Origin: Bradyrhizobium sp. YR681
Lineage (GTDB): Bacteria > Pseudomonadota > Alphaproteobacteria > Rhizobiales > Xanthobacteraceae
Length of the DNA: 64,000 nucleotides
Direction: 5' to 3'
NCBI RefSeq assembly: GCF_000282615.1
Contig: NZ_AKIY01000205.1
Location: forward strand, 56,885-120,884
Shown: one piece after another, positions 12,392 to 20,493 of the stretch
How the letters are laid out: each line of letters opens with the position of its first letter
Numbering within the stretch: the stretch's first letter is position 1
Made by a program: the position numbers and the translations under genes
The notes under the pieces: generated by a model
Database searches by the model: none
Told to the model about the DNA's origin: nothing
The model's input: only the letters and a program-made list of their open reading frames with translations

Positions 12392-13417
12392 TTAGTTGGC
12401 AGTATACACCAACTCCCGCTCGGCGCGCGGCGGCAGGAACTCGCGCGAGAACACCTCTGCGGGCGTCGGCGCGCGGGCAAGCTGATAGCCTTCCACGACA
12501 ATGCCGATCGCACGCGTCATGCGGTCGTCCTTGATGTCGCCGATGCCGATGTCCTTCATCTCGGGCGAGACGATCAGCTTGTCGAAGGAATATTGCAGCC
12601 GGCGCTTCTCCACCGCGACGTCGATCAGATTGTCGTAGTTCAGCGCCGCCTTCATGCCGGCGTTCTGGTCCTTGGCCACCGCAATCGCGCCCTTGTTGAT
12701 GGCGCGGACGAGGCCGGCCACCGCCTTCGGGTTCGACGCGATCAGCTTCTTGGAGACCATCACGCCGTTGGAATAGAGGTCGAGACCGTAATCACCGAAC
12801 GAGAACCATTTGAAATCCTTGTCCGGATCCTGGCGGTTGAGCACCAGGTTGAAATAGCTGGTGATGTTGAAGACCAGGGCTGCATCGATGTCGCCCTTGA
12901 TCAGCATCGGCTCCTGCAGATTCGGCGCCATGTTGGAGATCTTGATCTTCTCGCCGTCGAGCCCGTTCTTGCGGGTGAACACCGGCAGCAGGCGCGTGGT
13001 CGGCGTGCCCTGCGCGCCGCCGAGCGTGTGGCCTTCAAAGTCCTTGATGGTGTTGATGCCGCTGGTCTTCTTGGCGACGATCGCGAACGGCGGCTGATTC
13101 CACATCATGTAGACCATGACGGGCGCCTCCTGCGGCTTGGTCGAGGCGTTCTGGATGATCGCATTGACGTCGCCGAAGCCGGCGTCATAGGCACCCGACA
13201 TCACACGCGTGACGGTCGCACCGGAGCCCTCGCCCTGGTCGATGACGACGTTGAGGCCTTCTTCCTTGAAGAAGCCGTTGTCCTTGGCATAGAAGAACGC
13301 GGCATCGCTGCCTTGCGTCTTCCAGCCCAGCGTGAACTTGATCGTCGTTTCCTCGGCCGTGGCGACGCCCGCAGACAGGGCCAATCCCAGCAGCGCGACA
13401 GTTACTTTTCTCAACAT
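12392..13417 (-). CDS. NMT1/THI5-like ABC transporter substrate-binding protein
   Basis: A 341-residue exported protein with a signal peptide (MLRKVTVALLGLALSAGVATA|EE) and a mature start FTLGWKTQGSDAAFFYAKDNGFFKEEGL. This is the hallmark of the NMT1/SsuA/ThiY binding-protein family, whose known ligands are pyrimidines, sulfonates, nitrate and similar compounds. A GGAGG site supports the start at 13417. It is encoded behind its permease and ATPase in one operon, and directly before an amidohydrolase, which suggests import of an N-heterocycle. Confidence 0.9.
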   Translation of the reverse strand: MLRKVTVALLGLALSAGVATAEETTIKFTLGWKTQGSDAAFFYAKDNGFFKEEGLNVVIDQGEGSGATVTRVMSGAYDAGFGDVNAIIQNASTKPQEAPVMVYMMWNQPPFAIVAKKTSGINTIKDFEGHTLGGAQGTPTTRLLPVFTRKNGLDGEKIKISNMAPNLQEPMLIKGDIDAALVFNITSYFNLVLNRQDPDKDFKWFSFGDYGLDLYSNGVMVSKKLIASNPKAVAGLVRAINKGAIAVAKDQNAGMKAALNYDNLIDVAVEKRRLQYSFDKLIVSPEMKDIGIGDIKDDRMTRAIGIVVEGYQLARAPTPAEVFSREFLPPRAERELVYTAN

Positions 13418-13457
13418 CGAGACCTCCTCAAGCTTCGTTGCGTGACGGTTCAAGAAT

Positions 13458-14237
13458 TCAGGTGGCAATGACGTCGTTCTTGCGCGTGGCCCAGCCGGTG
13501 ACGCGCCCTTCGATCAGCGAGAACACGACGTAGAGCGCGACGCCGAGGGCGGCGAGCACGAACAGGCTGGCGAACACCAGCGGCACGTTGAAATTGGAAG
13601 ACGCAGTCATCATGACGTTGCCGAGGCCGCGGTTGGAGGCGACCGTCTCGGACAGCACCGCGCCGACGAAAGCGTAGGAGATCGCGACCTTCAGCGAGGC
13701 GAAGAAGAACGGCATGGTCCTGGGCAGGCCGACATTCCAGAGAATGTCGAACTTACTGGCGCCGAGCGCCTTCAGCACGTCCTCGAGCTCGGGTTCGGTG
13801 GTCGCAAGGCCGGTGGCGATGTTGACGACGATCGGGAAGAAGCAGATCGACAGTGCGGTCAGCACCGCCGGCACCGTGCCGGAGCCGAACCACAGCACGA
13901 AGATCGGCACCACCGCGACCTTGGGAATCGAGGAGAAGCCGATCAGCAGCGGGTAGCAGGTGTCATAGGCGGTCCTGGAGACGCCGATGATGGCACCGAG
14001 GGCAACGCCAAGCGCGACACCGAGGATGAAGCCGAGCATGGTAGTCGCGAGCGTCTGCACGATATGCGGCCACAGCACCGGAAAGCGCTGGTACAAGGTC
14101 ACGAACACCTGCGACGGTCGCGGCAGCACGAGATCCGACATGCCCGTCATCAGGCAGAACAGCTCCCAGGCGACGAAGAACAGCACGATCAGTCCAGCGG
14201 ACCAGGCTTTCTGCCTGACGTTGACCCCGAAGATCAT
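13458..14237 (-). CDS. ABC transporter permease (SsuC/TauC/ThiX type)
   Basis: A 259-residue inner-membrane permease with about six helices. The EAA-like loop lies in EPELEDVLKALGASKFDILWNVGLPRTMPFFFASLKVA. It belongs with the NMT1-type binding protein and the ATPase in this operon. The start at 14237 overlaps the ATPase stop by ATGA, which favours it over the longer upstream frame. Confidence 0.92.
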   Translation of the reverse strand: MIFGVNVRQKAWSAGLIVLFFVAWELFCLMTGMSDLVLPRPSQVFVTLYQRFPVLWPHIVQTLATTMLGFILGVALGVALGAIIGVSRTAYDTCYPLLIGFSSIPKVAVVPIFVLWFGSGTVPAVLTALSICFFPIVVNIATGLATTEPELEDVLKALGASKFDILWNVGLPRTMPFFFASLKVAISYAFVGAVLSETVASNRGLGNVMMTASSNFNVPLVFASLFVLAALGVALYVVFSLIEGRVTGWATRKNDVIAT

Positions 14238-15100
14238 GAGCTTGTCCCCTGTTGGGCCGCGGTGCGCGCGTCCTCGATGAAGGCGCGCAGCTTCTGGTTC
14301 AACGCGACGAATTCCGGCTCGAAGGTCATGGCGACCGTACGCGGCCGCGCGAATTCGACGCGGCTGTCGTCGAGGATGCGGCCGGGGCGCGCGCTCATCA
14401 CGCAGATGCGGCTGGCAAGGAAACCCGCCTCGCGCAAATCGTGCGTCACCAGCAGCACGGTCGGCTTGTGCGTCATCCAGAGGTTCTGCAGGATCGCCCA
14501 CAGCTCCTCGCGGGTGAACTGGTCGAGCGCGCCGAATGGCTCGTCCAGCAGCAGCATGCGCGGCTCGTGGATCAGCGCGCGGCAGAGATTGGCGCGCTGG
14601 AGCATGCCGCCGGAGAGCTGCCAGGGATAGCGGCTGCCAAATCCCTTGAGGCCGACCTGCTCCAGGAGCGCATTGGCCTTGTCGCGATATTCGGTCTTGC
14701 GCAGCTTGCGGAAGTTGGAACGGAACGGCTCGACGATCTTGAGCGGCAGCATGATGTTCCGCTCGATCGTCATCCACGGCAGCATGGTCGGATTCTGGAA
14801 CGCCATGCCGACGCGCAGCGCCCGTGCCGCGACCTCGCGGCCGCCGACGATGACGACGCCGCTGGTCGGCTGCACCAGGCCGGAGACGAGACGCAGAATG
14901 GTCGATTTGCCGCATCCGGATGGGCCGACCAATGCGACAAACTCGCCGTCGGCGATCCTGAGCGTGGTCTTGGCCAGAGCCGGCACGGCGCGGTCGCCGC
15001 GCCCGAAGGTCACGGAGGCCTCGGACAGCTCGATGGCAACGGGGCCGGAGCCTTCGGGAACGGGCCGGCCGTCAAACTGGGCGTTGGGTTGCATGCGCAT
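14234..15100 (-). CDS. ABC transporter ATP-binding protein (SsuB/TauB type)
   Basis: A nucleotide-binding protein of 288 residues from the start chosen here. Walker A is GPSGCGKST, the signature motif LSGGMLQR, Walker B LLLDEPFGALD, and the switch histidine is in VTHD. These are the nitrate/sulfonate/taurine importer type. Three starts are possible (15154, 15100, 15094); I chose 15100 because the longest form would begin upstream of the candidate operator at 15112. No strong ribosome site distinguishes 15100 from 15094. It is the promoter-proximal gene of the ATPase-permease-binding protein-amidohydrolase operon, divergent from the GntR gene. Confidence 0.88.
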   Translation of the reverse strand: MRMQPNAQFDGRPVPEGSGPVAIELSEASVTFGRGDRAVPALAKTTLRIADGEFVALVGPSGCGKSTILRLVSGLVQPTSGVVIVGGREVAARALRVGMAFQNPTMLPWMTIERNIMLPLKIVEPFRSNFRKLRKTEYRDKANALLEQVGLKGFGSRYPWQLSGGMLQRANLCRALIHEPRMLLLDEPFGALDQFTREELWAILQNLWMTHKPTVLLVTHDLREAGFLASRICVMSARPGRILDDSRVEFARPRTVAMTFEPEFVALNQKLRAFIEDARTAAQQGTSS

Positions 15101-15111
15101 CACAGCCAAAG

Positions 15112-15119
15112 TGCATGCA
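15112..15119. promoter_or_regulatory. TGCATGCA palindrome, candidate GntR operator (ABC operon side)
   Basis: The 8-bp palindrome TGCATGCA in the context AAAGTGCATGCAAGCTGG sits 12 bp upstream of the ABC ATPase start at 15100. The same core occurs upstream of gntR and upstream of the amidohydrolase at 16615. Recurrence of one palindrome in these three promoters suggests one regulator, most simply the GntR protein between them. Confidence 0.5.
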
Positions 15120-15215
15120 AGCTGGGTGCCAGTCGGCCAGCACCGAGAAATCAACGATTTGGCTAAACCGAGCGCCGGAGGGCCGGACTCGATTTAGGCA
15201 ATCGAGGCATCAAAC

Positions 15216-15223
15216 TGCATGCA
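15216..15223. promoter_or_regulatory. TGCATGCA palindrome, candidate GntR operator (gntR side)
   Basis: The core TGCATGCA appears here as CAAACTGCATGCAATTGG, 70 bp upstream of the gntR start. The flank CAAACTGCATGCA is identical over 13 bases to the site at 16508-16520. This would fit autoregulation by the GntR protein. Confidence 0.55.
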
Positions 15224-15293
15224 ATTGGAGCGCTGAATTGGAGCGGCGCCGTGCTAAAGAGAGCTTTCGACCCTCCCCCGCAAGGATTCGCCG

Positions 15294-16052
15294 ATGGCGG
15301 CGCGCCCCACCAGCAAGACTTCTGAATCATCCGACAAGGTCAGCGTCATCTGCCGCGCGCTGCGGCGCGCGATCATCGAGCAGGCGCTGGAGCCCGGCGC
15401 AAAACTGCCCGAGGATTCGCTCGGCGAACGCTTCGGCGTCAGCCGCACCATTGCCCGCCACGCGCTGGGGCAGCTTGCCGCCGAGGGCCTGGTCGAGCTC
15501 CGTCGCAACCGGATCGCCGTGGTGGCGACGCCGAGCTGGCAGGAGGCGCGCGACGCCTTCGACATTCGCATCCAGCTCGAAGGACTCGTCGTCCGCCAGC
15601 TCGCGGGCAAGCTGACCAAGGCGCAGATCGCCGAACTGAACGCCCACGTCGATGCCGAGGACGGCGCGCGCGGCGGCACGGACGCGGTCTCGATTCGCCT
15701 GGCCACCGAATTCCACATCTTGCTCGCGCAGATGACGAACAGCCCGATCCTGGTGCGCTATGTCAGCGAGGTCGCCTATCGCTGCTGCCTGACATTGTCG
15801 TTGTACAGCCGGCCGCATTCGACCGAATGCGCCATCAACGAGCACCGCGCGATCATCTCGACACTGGCCAAGGGCGACGAGACCAAGGTGATGGAATTGA
15901 TGCATCATCACCTCGATTCCGTAGCCAATCGCGCATTGGTGGCCCCCACCCCGCAGCGCGGCCGGGATCTGCTCGATATCCTCGCGCCCTATGCCGACGA
16001 GGTGACGGGCGACCGCGTCGTCAAGCTGCCGAAAGTCGCGCGAAGAGGTTAA
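15294..16052 (+). CDS. GntR-family regulator with FCD effector domain
   Basis: A 252-residue regulator. The N-terminal winged helix spans about residues 13-80 (RRAIIEQALEPGAKL, then EDSLGERFGVSRTIARHALGQLAAEGLVEL). It is followed by an all-helical FCD ligand domain with its metal-ligand histidines around EFHILLAQM, NEHRAII and MHHHLDSV. FCD regulators usually respond to carboxylic acid or heterocycle intermediates and bind short palindromes. The gene lies between the ABC operon (minus) and the amidohydrolase genes (plus) and is the natural candidate to bind the TGCATGCA sites. Its stop overlaps the convergent SnoaL-like gene by 4 bp. Confidence 0.9.
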   Translation: MAARPTSKTSESSDKVSVICRALRRAIIEQALEPGAKLPEDSLGERFGVSRTIARHALGQLAAEGLVELRRNRIAVVATPSWQEARDAFDIRIQLEGLVVRQLAGKLTKAQIAELNAHVDAEDGARGGTDAVSIRLATEFHILLAQMTNSPILVRYVSEVAYRCCLTLSLYSRPHSTECAINEHRAIISTLAKGDETKVMELMHHHLDSVANRALVAPTPQRGRDLLDILAPYADEVTGDRVVKLPKVARRG

Positions 16053-16465
16053 GCTTCGATCCCGCGCTGGACCAGAATGCGCTCGGCGCTGTCATTCCAG
16101 ACGTCCATCTTCACGATCTGCCCGCCCCTGACGACGAAGCGATCGACATAGCGGTTGCCCTCGAACGGCGTGCCGTCCATCCACTCGCCATAGAGCGTGC
16201 CGACGCTGTAGACGACGGTCTCGTCCGCGCCCGGGCAGACATCGAACCGGTCCATCTTCTTCTTGACCCAGCGATAGCGTTTTGCGTTGAAGCCGGTCGG
16301 ACCGCGCGGATGATCGAACTCGCGCCCGCCGGTGAACGTAATCACCGTGCCCGGCTTCATATAGGCCGCAGCGGCGTCGGGATCGGGTATCATCGAGGCC
16401 GTCAGATAGGCTTCGACGATCTCGGCGTCTGTCATCGGGCGGTCGGCTTTGGCAGGGGCGGACAT
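16049..16465 (-). CDS. SnoaL/NTF2-like small protein
   Basis: A 138-residue protein with the cone-shaped NTF2-like fold, inferred from MTDAEIVEAYLTASMIPDPDAAAAYMKPGTVITFTGG and the later strands EGNRYVDRFVVRGGQIVKMDVWND. Family members include small isomerases, hydrolases and scaffold proteins, so the reaction cannot be named. It shares the intergenic region at 16466-16614, with its TGCATGCA site, with the divergent amidohydrolase. That suggests it belongs to the same pathway. A GGAGAA site precedes the start at 16465. Confidence 0.75.
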   Translation of the reverse strand: MSAPAKADRPMTDAEIVEAYLTASMIPDPDAAAAYMKPGTVITFTGGREFDHPRGPTGFNAKRYRWVKKKMDRFDVCPGADETVVYSVGTLYGEWMDGTPFEGNRYVDRFVVRGGQIVKMDVWNDSAERILVQRGIEA

Positions 16466-16512
16466 GGCGAATTCTCCGGGCGTGGCGGCATTCTACAATT
16501 CGCACCCCAAAC

Positions 16513-16520
16513 TGCATGCA
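16513..16520. promoter_or_regulatory. TGCATGCA palindrome, candidate GntR operator (amidohydrolase side)
   Basis: Third copy of the core, as CCAAACTGCATGCACATT, between the divergent SnoaL-like gene (start 16465) and amidohydrolase (start 16615). A possible half-site ATGCACAC lies about 35 bp further along. It could control both genes. Confidence 0.55.
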
Positions 16521-16614
16521 CATTTTTTGAACAATTTGCGAGCAGAAATGCACACAATCTGGAGCTGCCCGTTTCCATTCCTTCCGCTAGGCTATCACAG
16601 CTGAATCCGATGCC

Positions 16615-17856
16615 ATGACCACGCAGACCGCCTTCGACCTGATCTTCCGCAACGCGCTGTTGCGCTCATCCGCCGCACCCGTCGACATCGGCGTAAAGGG
16701 CGGCCGTATCGCCGCGATCGAGCCAAAGCTCGCCTGCGAGGCCGTCGAAGCCGATCTCGGCGGGCGCCTCGCCCTGCCCGGCTTCGTCGACACCCATATC
16801 CATCTGGACAAGGCCTGCCTGCTCGGCCGTTGCGGGCATAATCACGGCAGCGTCTCGGAGGCGATCCGCGCCGTCGCCGGGATGAAGAAGGATTTTACGG
16901 TCGAGGACGTCTACGCGCGCGGCGCGAAAGTGCTCGAACGCGCCATCGTGCACGGCACGACGCGGATGCGCACGCATGTCGAGATCGACCCGCGCATCGG
17001 CCTGCGCGGCTACGAGGCGGTCAAGTCGCTCAAGCGCGACTATGCCTGGGCGATCGACCTGTCGCTCTGCGTCTTCCCGCAGGAAGGCTTGACCAACGAT
17101 CCCGGCAGCGACGAGCTGCTGGTCCAGGCGCTGCGCGACGGCGGCGAGGCCATCGGCGGCTGTCCCTACATGGACACCGACCCGAACGCGCATCTCGAAC
17201 GCATCTTCGACCTCGCCCAGGAATTCGACGTCGACGTCGATCTCCATCTCGATTTCGATCTCGATCCCTCCTGGTGGCATCTCGACGAGGTCTGCCGGCA
17301 GACCGAGCGGCGCAACTACGGCGGACGCGTCGCGATCGGCCATGCCACAAAACTCTCGGCCTTGCCGCCGGAGCGGCTGAAAGCCGCCACCGCGCAGCTG
17401 GCAAAGGCCGGCGTTGCCGTCACCGTACTGCCCGCGACCGATCTCTATCTGATGGGGCGCGAGGCCACCCACAATGCACCGCGCGGACTGACGCTCGCCC
17501 ACAAGCTCGCAGGCGACGGCGTGCTGTGCTCGGTCGCCACCAACAACGTGCTCAATCCCTTCACGCCCTTTGGCGATGCCTCGCTGCTGCGGATGGCGAA
17601 TTTCTATGCCAACGTCGCGCATGCCTCGGTGAGCGATTTCGACACCTGCCTCGATCTCGTCACCGAACTGCCGGCGCGGCTGATGAACCTCGGCGATTAC
17701 GGCCTCAAGGTCGGCAATCCCGCCGATCTCATCGTGCTCGATACCAAGGACAGCCGTTTTGCCATCGCCGAGTTGCCGGACATCGTGATGGGCTTCAAGG
17801 CTGGCCGCCAAACGTTCGAGCGGCCCCGGCCTACGCTGTTCCGTCCCAGGGATTGA
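16615..17856 (+). CDS. Cytosine deaminase-like amidohydrolase (first of two)
   Basis: A 413-residue metal-dependent hydrolase of the CodA/AtzC-like branch. The HxH motif is in FVDTHIHLDKACLLGR (His61, His63). Further candidate metal or catalytic positions lie in VDLHLDFDLD, VAIGHATKL and, for the late aspartate, LNPFTPFGD. Members remove amino groups or open amide bonds in N-heterocycles. It is followed 30 bp later by a related gene of similar length. Together with the NMT1-type importer this suggests uptake and deamination of a pyrimidine- or triazine-like compound. No obvious ribosome site is visible before 16615. Confidence 0.85.
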   Translation: MTTQTAFDLIFRNALLRSSAAPVDIGVKGGRIAAIEPKLACEAVEADLGGRLALPGFVDTHIHLDKACLLGRCGHNHGSVSEAIRAVAGMKKDFTVEDVYARGAKVLERAIVHGTTRMRTHVEIDPRIGLRGYEAVKSLKRDYAWAIDLSLCVFPQEGLTNDPGSDELLVQALRDGGEAIGGCPYMDTDPNAHLERIFDLAQEFDVDVDLHLDFDLDPSWWHLDEVCRQTERRNYGGRVAIGHATKLSALPPERLKAATAQLAKAGVAVTVLPATDLYLMGREATHNAPRGLTLAHKLAGDGVLCSVATNNVLNPFTPFGDASLLRMANFYANVAHASVSDFDTCLDLVTELPARLMNLGDYGLKVGNPADLIVLDTKDSRFAIAELPDIVMGFKAGRQTFERPRPTLFRPRD

Positions 17857-17886
17857 ACGGCGCCAAACGACCAACGGAGGAATAAG

Positions 17887-19092
17887 ATGGCCTTCGACAA
17901 ACTCTTCCTCAACGCGCGCTTCGACGGTGGCTCTCGCCATCACATCGCGGTCAAGGACGGCCGTATCGCCGCGATCACCCCCGTTGACGCGCCGCCGACC
18001 GGTATCGAGACGATCGACCTCAACAACGCCCTCGTCGTATCAGGCTTCGTCGAAGGCCACATCCATCTCGACACCAGCTTCTACGGCGACGCCTGGCGTC
18101 CCCACAAGCCGTGCACCAACGGATTCAACGTTCATGAGCGCGTCGCCTTCCAGGCGCAAAACATGGCCGAAGCCGCGCCGATGGATGTGCGTGCGCGCAA
18201 CCAGCTCGATCTCTGCATCGCCCACGGCACCACGCAGATGCGCAGTCATGTCATGGTCGACGGCTCGGTCGGCCTGAAATCACTCGAGACGATTCTTCGC
18301 GTACGCGAAGAGTACAAGGGCCTGATCGACATCCAGCTCGTCGCCTTCCCCCAGAGCGGAGTTCTGGCGAGCCCGGGCACGCCGCAATTGCTGGACGAAG
18401 CGATCAGTCTGGGCGCCGACCTCGTCGGCGGGCTCGATCCCGCAAGCTTCGATCGCGATGTCGAGAAGCATCTCGACGTCGTGTTCGGTGTCGCCAGCAA
18501 GCACGGCGTCGATGTCGACATCCACCTGCACGACATGGGCACGCTCGGCGCCTTCGAGATCGAGCAGATCGCGGCGCGCACGCGCGCGCTCGGCATGGAG
18601 GGACATGTTGCCGTCAGCCACGCCTATGGGCTCGGCGATATCCCGGCGGATTATCTCAAGACAATCGCCGATGTCCTCGCCCGCTCCGGCGTCGCGATCA
18701 TGACCAATGCACCCGGCGCGCGGCCGTTTCCACCGATCCTCACGCTGCGCAATGCAGGCGTCACCGTGTTCAGCGGCAACGACAACATCCGCGATTCCTG
18801 GTGGCCCTATGGCGACGGCGACATGCTGCGCCGGGCGACCACGCTCGGCTATCGCTCGGGCTTCAACATCGACGCGGAACTGCGCGCCGCATTCGACGTC
18901 GTCACCGCATCCGGCGCCAAGGCGCTGCGACTCGAGGGCTATGGTCTGCGGGTCGGCGCCAAGGCCGATTTCGTCACGCTGAACGCGGAACACGTGCCGG
19001 AGGCAGTGGTTGCGGTGCCCCAGTCCCGCGCTGTCTACAAGGCAGGTATGCTCGTTGCCGCCAATGGTACGATTGTCGGGAAGGCTAACTGA
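17887..19092 (+). CDS. Cytosine deaminase-like amidohydrolase (second of two)
   Basis: A 401-residue relative of the preceding gene. It has FVEGHIHLDTSFYGD (His58, His60), VDIHLHDMG, VAVSHAYGLGD and the late aspartate region FSGNDNIRDSWWPYGDGD, very like CodA's pattern. The GGAGGAATAAG site before ATG is strong. The pair probably arose by duplication and may act in sequence on one substrate or on two related ones. The stop is followed by about 150 bp with no gene. Confidence 0.87.
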   Translation: MAFDKLFLNARFDGGSRHHIAVKDGRIAAITPVDAPPTGIETIDLNNALVVSGFVEGHIHLDTSFYGDAWRPHKPCTNGFNVHERVAFQAQNMAEAAPMDVRARNQLDLCIAHGTTQMRSHVMVDGSVGLKSLETILRVREEYKGLIDIQLVAFPQSGVLASPGTPQLLDEAISLGADLVGGLDPASFDRDVEKHLDVVFGVASKHGVDVDIHLHDMGTLGAFEIEQIAARTRALGMEGHVAVSHAYGLGDIPADYLKTIADVLARSGVAIMTNAPGARPFPPILTLRNAGVTVFSGNDNIRDSWWPYGDGDMLRRATTLGYRSGFNIDAELRAAFDVVTASGAKALRLEGYGLRVGAKADFVTLNAEHVPEAVVAVPQSRAVYKAGMLVAANGTIVGKAN

Positions 19093-19245
19093 CCGCAGGG
19101 CCTTTCAGCCCGATTTGCCGTCGATTCATGCCGAAATCCCGAGTCCGGTAGAATCCCGGACCGTAGCCCCAACGCGTTGCGGTAAGGGTCCGGTAATCTT
19201 ACTAAGACCGTGCACTGACCATCGGCGTTCACGGGGAGTTTGGTT

Positions 19246-19563
19246 ATGTTCAGCGCATTCAGCAGCATCGATTATCAGTCTATACGGGCCAGCACGCCCG
19301 CCGAAACGGCCGTCAAGCGGCTGAGTGGGATCGGTGAAGTCCTGTCGAGCCTCGACATCTCGGCCATCCATACGTCGAGCGATATGGCCCGCGCCCTCTG
19401 GACGCTCGACACCGCCGACAAGTGCATTCGCATGATCCTGAGCGAGTTCAGGACCGAGCGCACCAAGGACGTCGTCCGCCAAGCCGAAAGCCTGATCGAT
19501 CTGATCGAGGCTGCCCGTGACGAAGTCTCCAGCTATCGCGGCGACAGCAGGGTCCTGAGCTGA
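19246..19563 (+). CDS. Hypothetical protein, small and helical
   Basis: A 105-residue protein I do not recognise. It has no signal peptide or membrane helix and is predicted largely helical (VKRLSGIGEVLSSLDI, VRQAESLIDLIEAARDEV). A CGGGGAG site seven bases before the ATG at 19246 supports this start; a TTG six bases earlier is possible but less likely. It stands alone between the amidohydrolase pair and the convergent dehydrogenase gene, with its own likely promoter. Confidence 0.6.
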   Translation: MFSAFSSIDYQSIRASTPAETAVKRLSGIGEVLSSLDISAIHTSSDMARALWTLDTADKCIRMILSEFRTERTKDVVRQAESLIDLIEAARDEVSSYRGDSRVLS

Positions 19564-19575
19564 ACGCGTTCAGCG

Positions 19576-20493
19576 TCAGCGCTTGATCCTCGCCAGGATC
19601 CGGTCCGCCTCGGTGCGCCAGTCGGCGCTGCGGGCGAATTCCTTGGTACCCTTCGGTCCGAACAAGCCTTCATCGGCGAGATCAGCCACCCAGGCCTGAC
19701 GCTCGGCCGTGCCCTGAGCCGACCACGGCGTCAGCCCAGCTTCCCGCACGGTCTCGGCGACCTCTCGCACCTCCTCGGCACGGCGGCGGCCGTGCTTGAT
19801 CACGCGCTGGAAGAAATAGGCGCCCTGCTTCTCCCAATTGATCGTGGGGAAGGTTTCCGCCAGCGAAGCCAGCACCGCATCCTCGACGCCATAGGCGCGC
19901 GCGGTGGTGAAGCTCTCGATGACCATGGCTTCCAGACCCTTGATCATGATGCTGCGGCACATCTTCACCGCCGAGGACACGCCGAGCTTGTCGCTGGCAA
20001 CCTTCGCAGCAAAGCCGATCGCGTTCAGCAGCGGCTCCAGCTCCTTCGCGCCGGGGCCGCCAAGCAGCAGCGGCACCTTGATGCGATACGGCGGCACCGA
20101 GGTCATCACGGCGCCCTCGACATAGCGTCCGGCAGCGCCGTCGATCAGTGCCGCGGCGCGCTGCTTGGCGCCGGGCGAGGCTGAATTGAAATCGAGGAAC
20201 CAGGTGCCCTGGTTGATCGCGGCGGCGCAGGCCTTTGCGACCGGAACGGCCTGGCTCGCCGTGACGGCTGAGATGACGAAATCGGATTTCGCAGTCAGCT
20301 CGGCGTGAGAGGCCGCCAGCGCAACGCCGAATTTCGCCGCGTGCTCTTTCAGGGACGCGCCCTGCTCGGTCCCGAGCTTGATGTCGTAGGCCGAGACCTT
20401 GATGTCCTGCTGCCGAAGATCCTCGGCCAGAATCCGGCCGACCTCGCCATAGCCGACCAGACCGATCTGCCAGCGCCTGGGATTGTCAGCCAT
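19576..20493 (-). CDS. NAD(P)-dependent dehydrogenase, 6-phosphogluconate/3-hydroxyacid type with DUF1932
   Basis: A 305-residue protein. The N-terminal Rossmann fold carries GLVGYGEVG near residues 11-19. The C-terminal half contains the lysine region GVSSAVKMCRSIMIKGLEAMVIES, as in beta-hydroxyacid dehydrogenases carrying the DUF1932 domain. Proteins of this sort sit in meta-cleavage gene clusters next to LigK- and LigI-type genes, but their reaction there is unclear to me. Its ATG overlaps the stop of the Pht5-like gene (TGATG), and it is the last gene of the operon. Oxidation or reduction of a hydroxy- or oxo-acid intermediate is the reasonable guess. Confidence 0.8.
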   Translation of the reverse strand: MADNPRRWQIGLVGYGEVGRILAEDLRQQDIKVSAYDIKLGTEQGASLKEHAAKFGVALAASHAELTAKSDFVISAVTASQAVPVAKACAAAINQGTWFLDFNSASPGAKQRAAALIDGAAGRYVEGAVMTSVPPYRIKVPLLLGGPGAKELEPLLNAIGFAAKVASDKLGVSSAVKMCRSIMIKGLEAMVIESFTTARAYGVEDAVLASLAETFPTINWEKQGAYFFQRVIKHGRRRAEEVREVAETVREAGLTPWSAQGTAERQAWVADLADEGLFGPKGTKEFARSADWRTEADRILARIKR

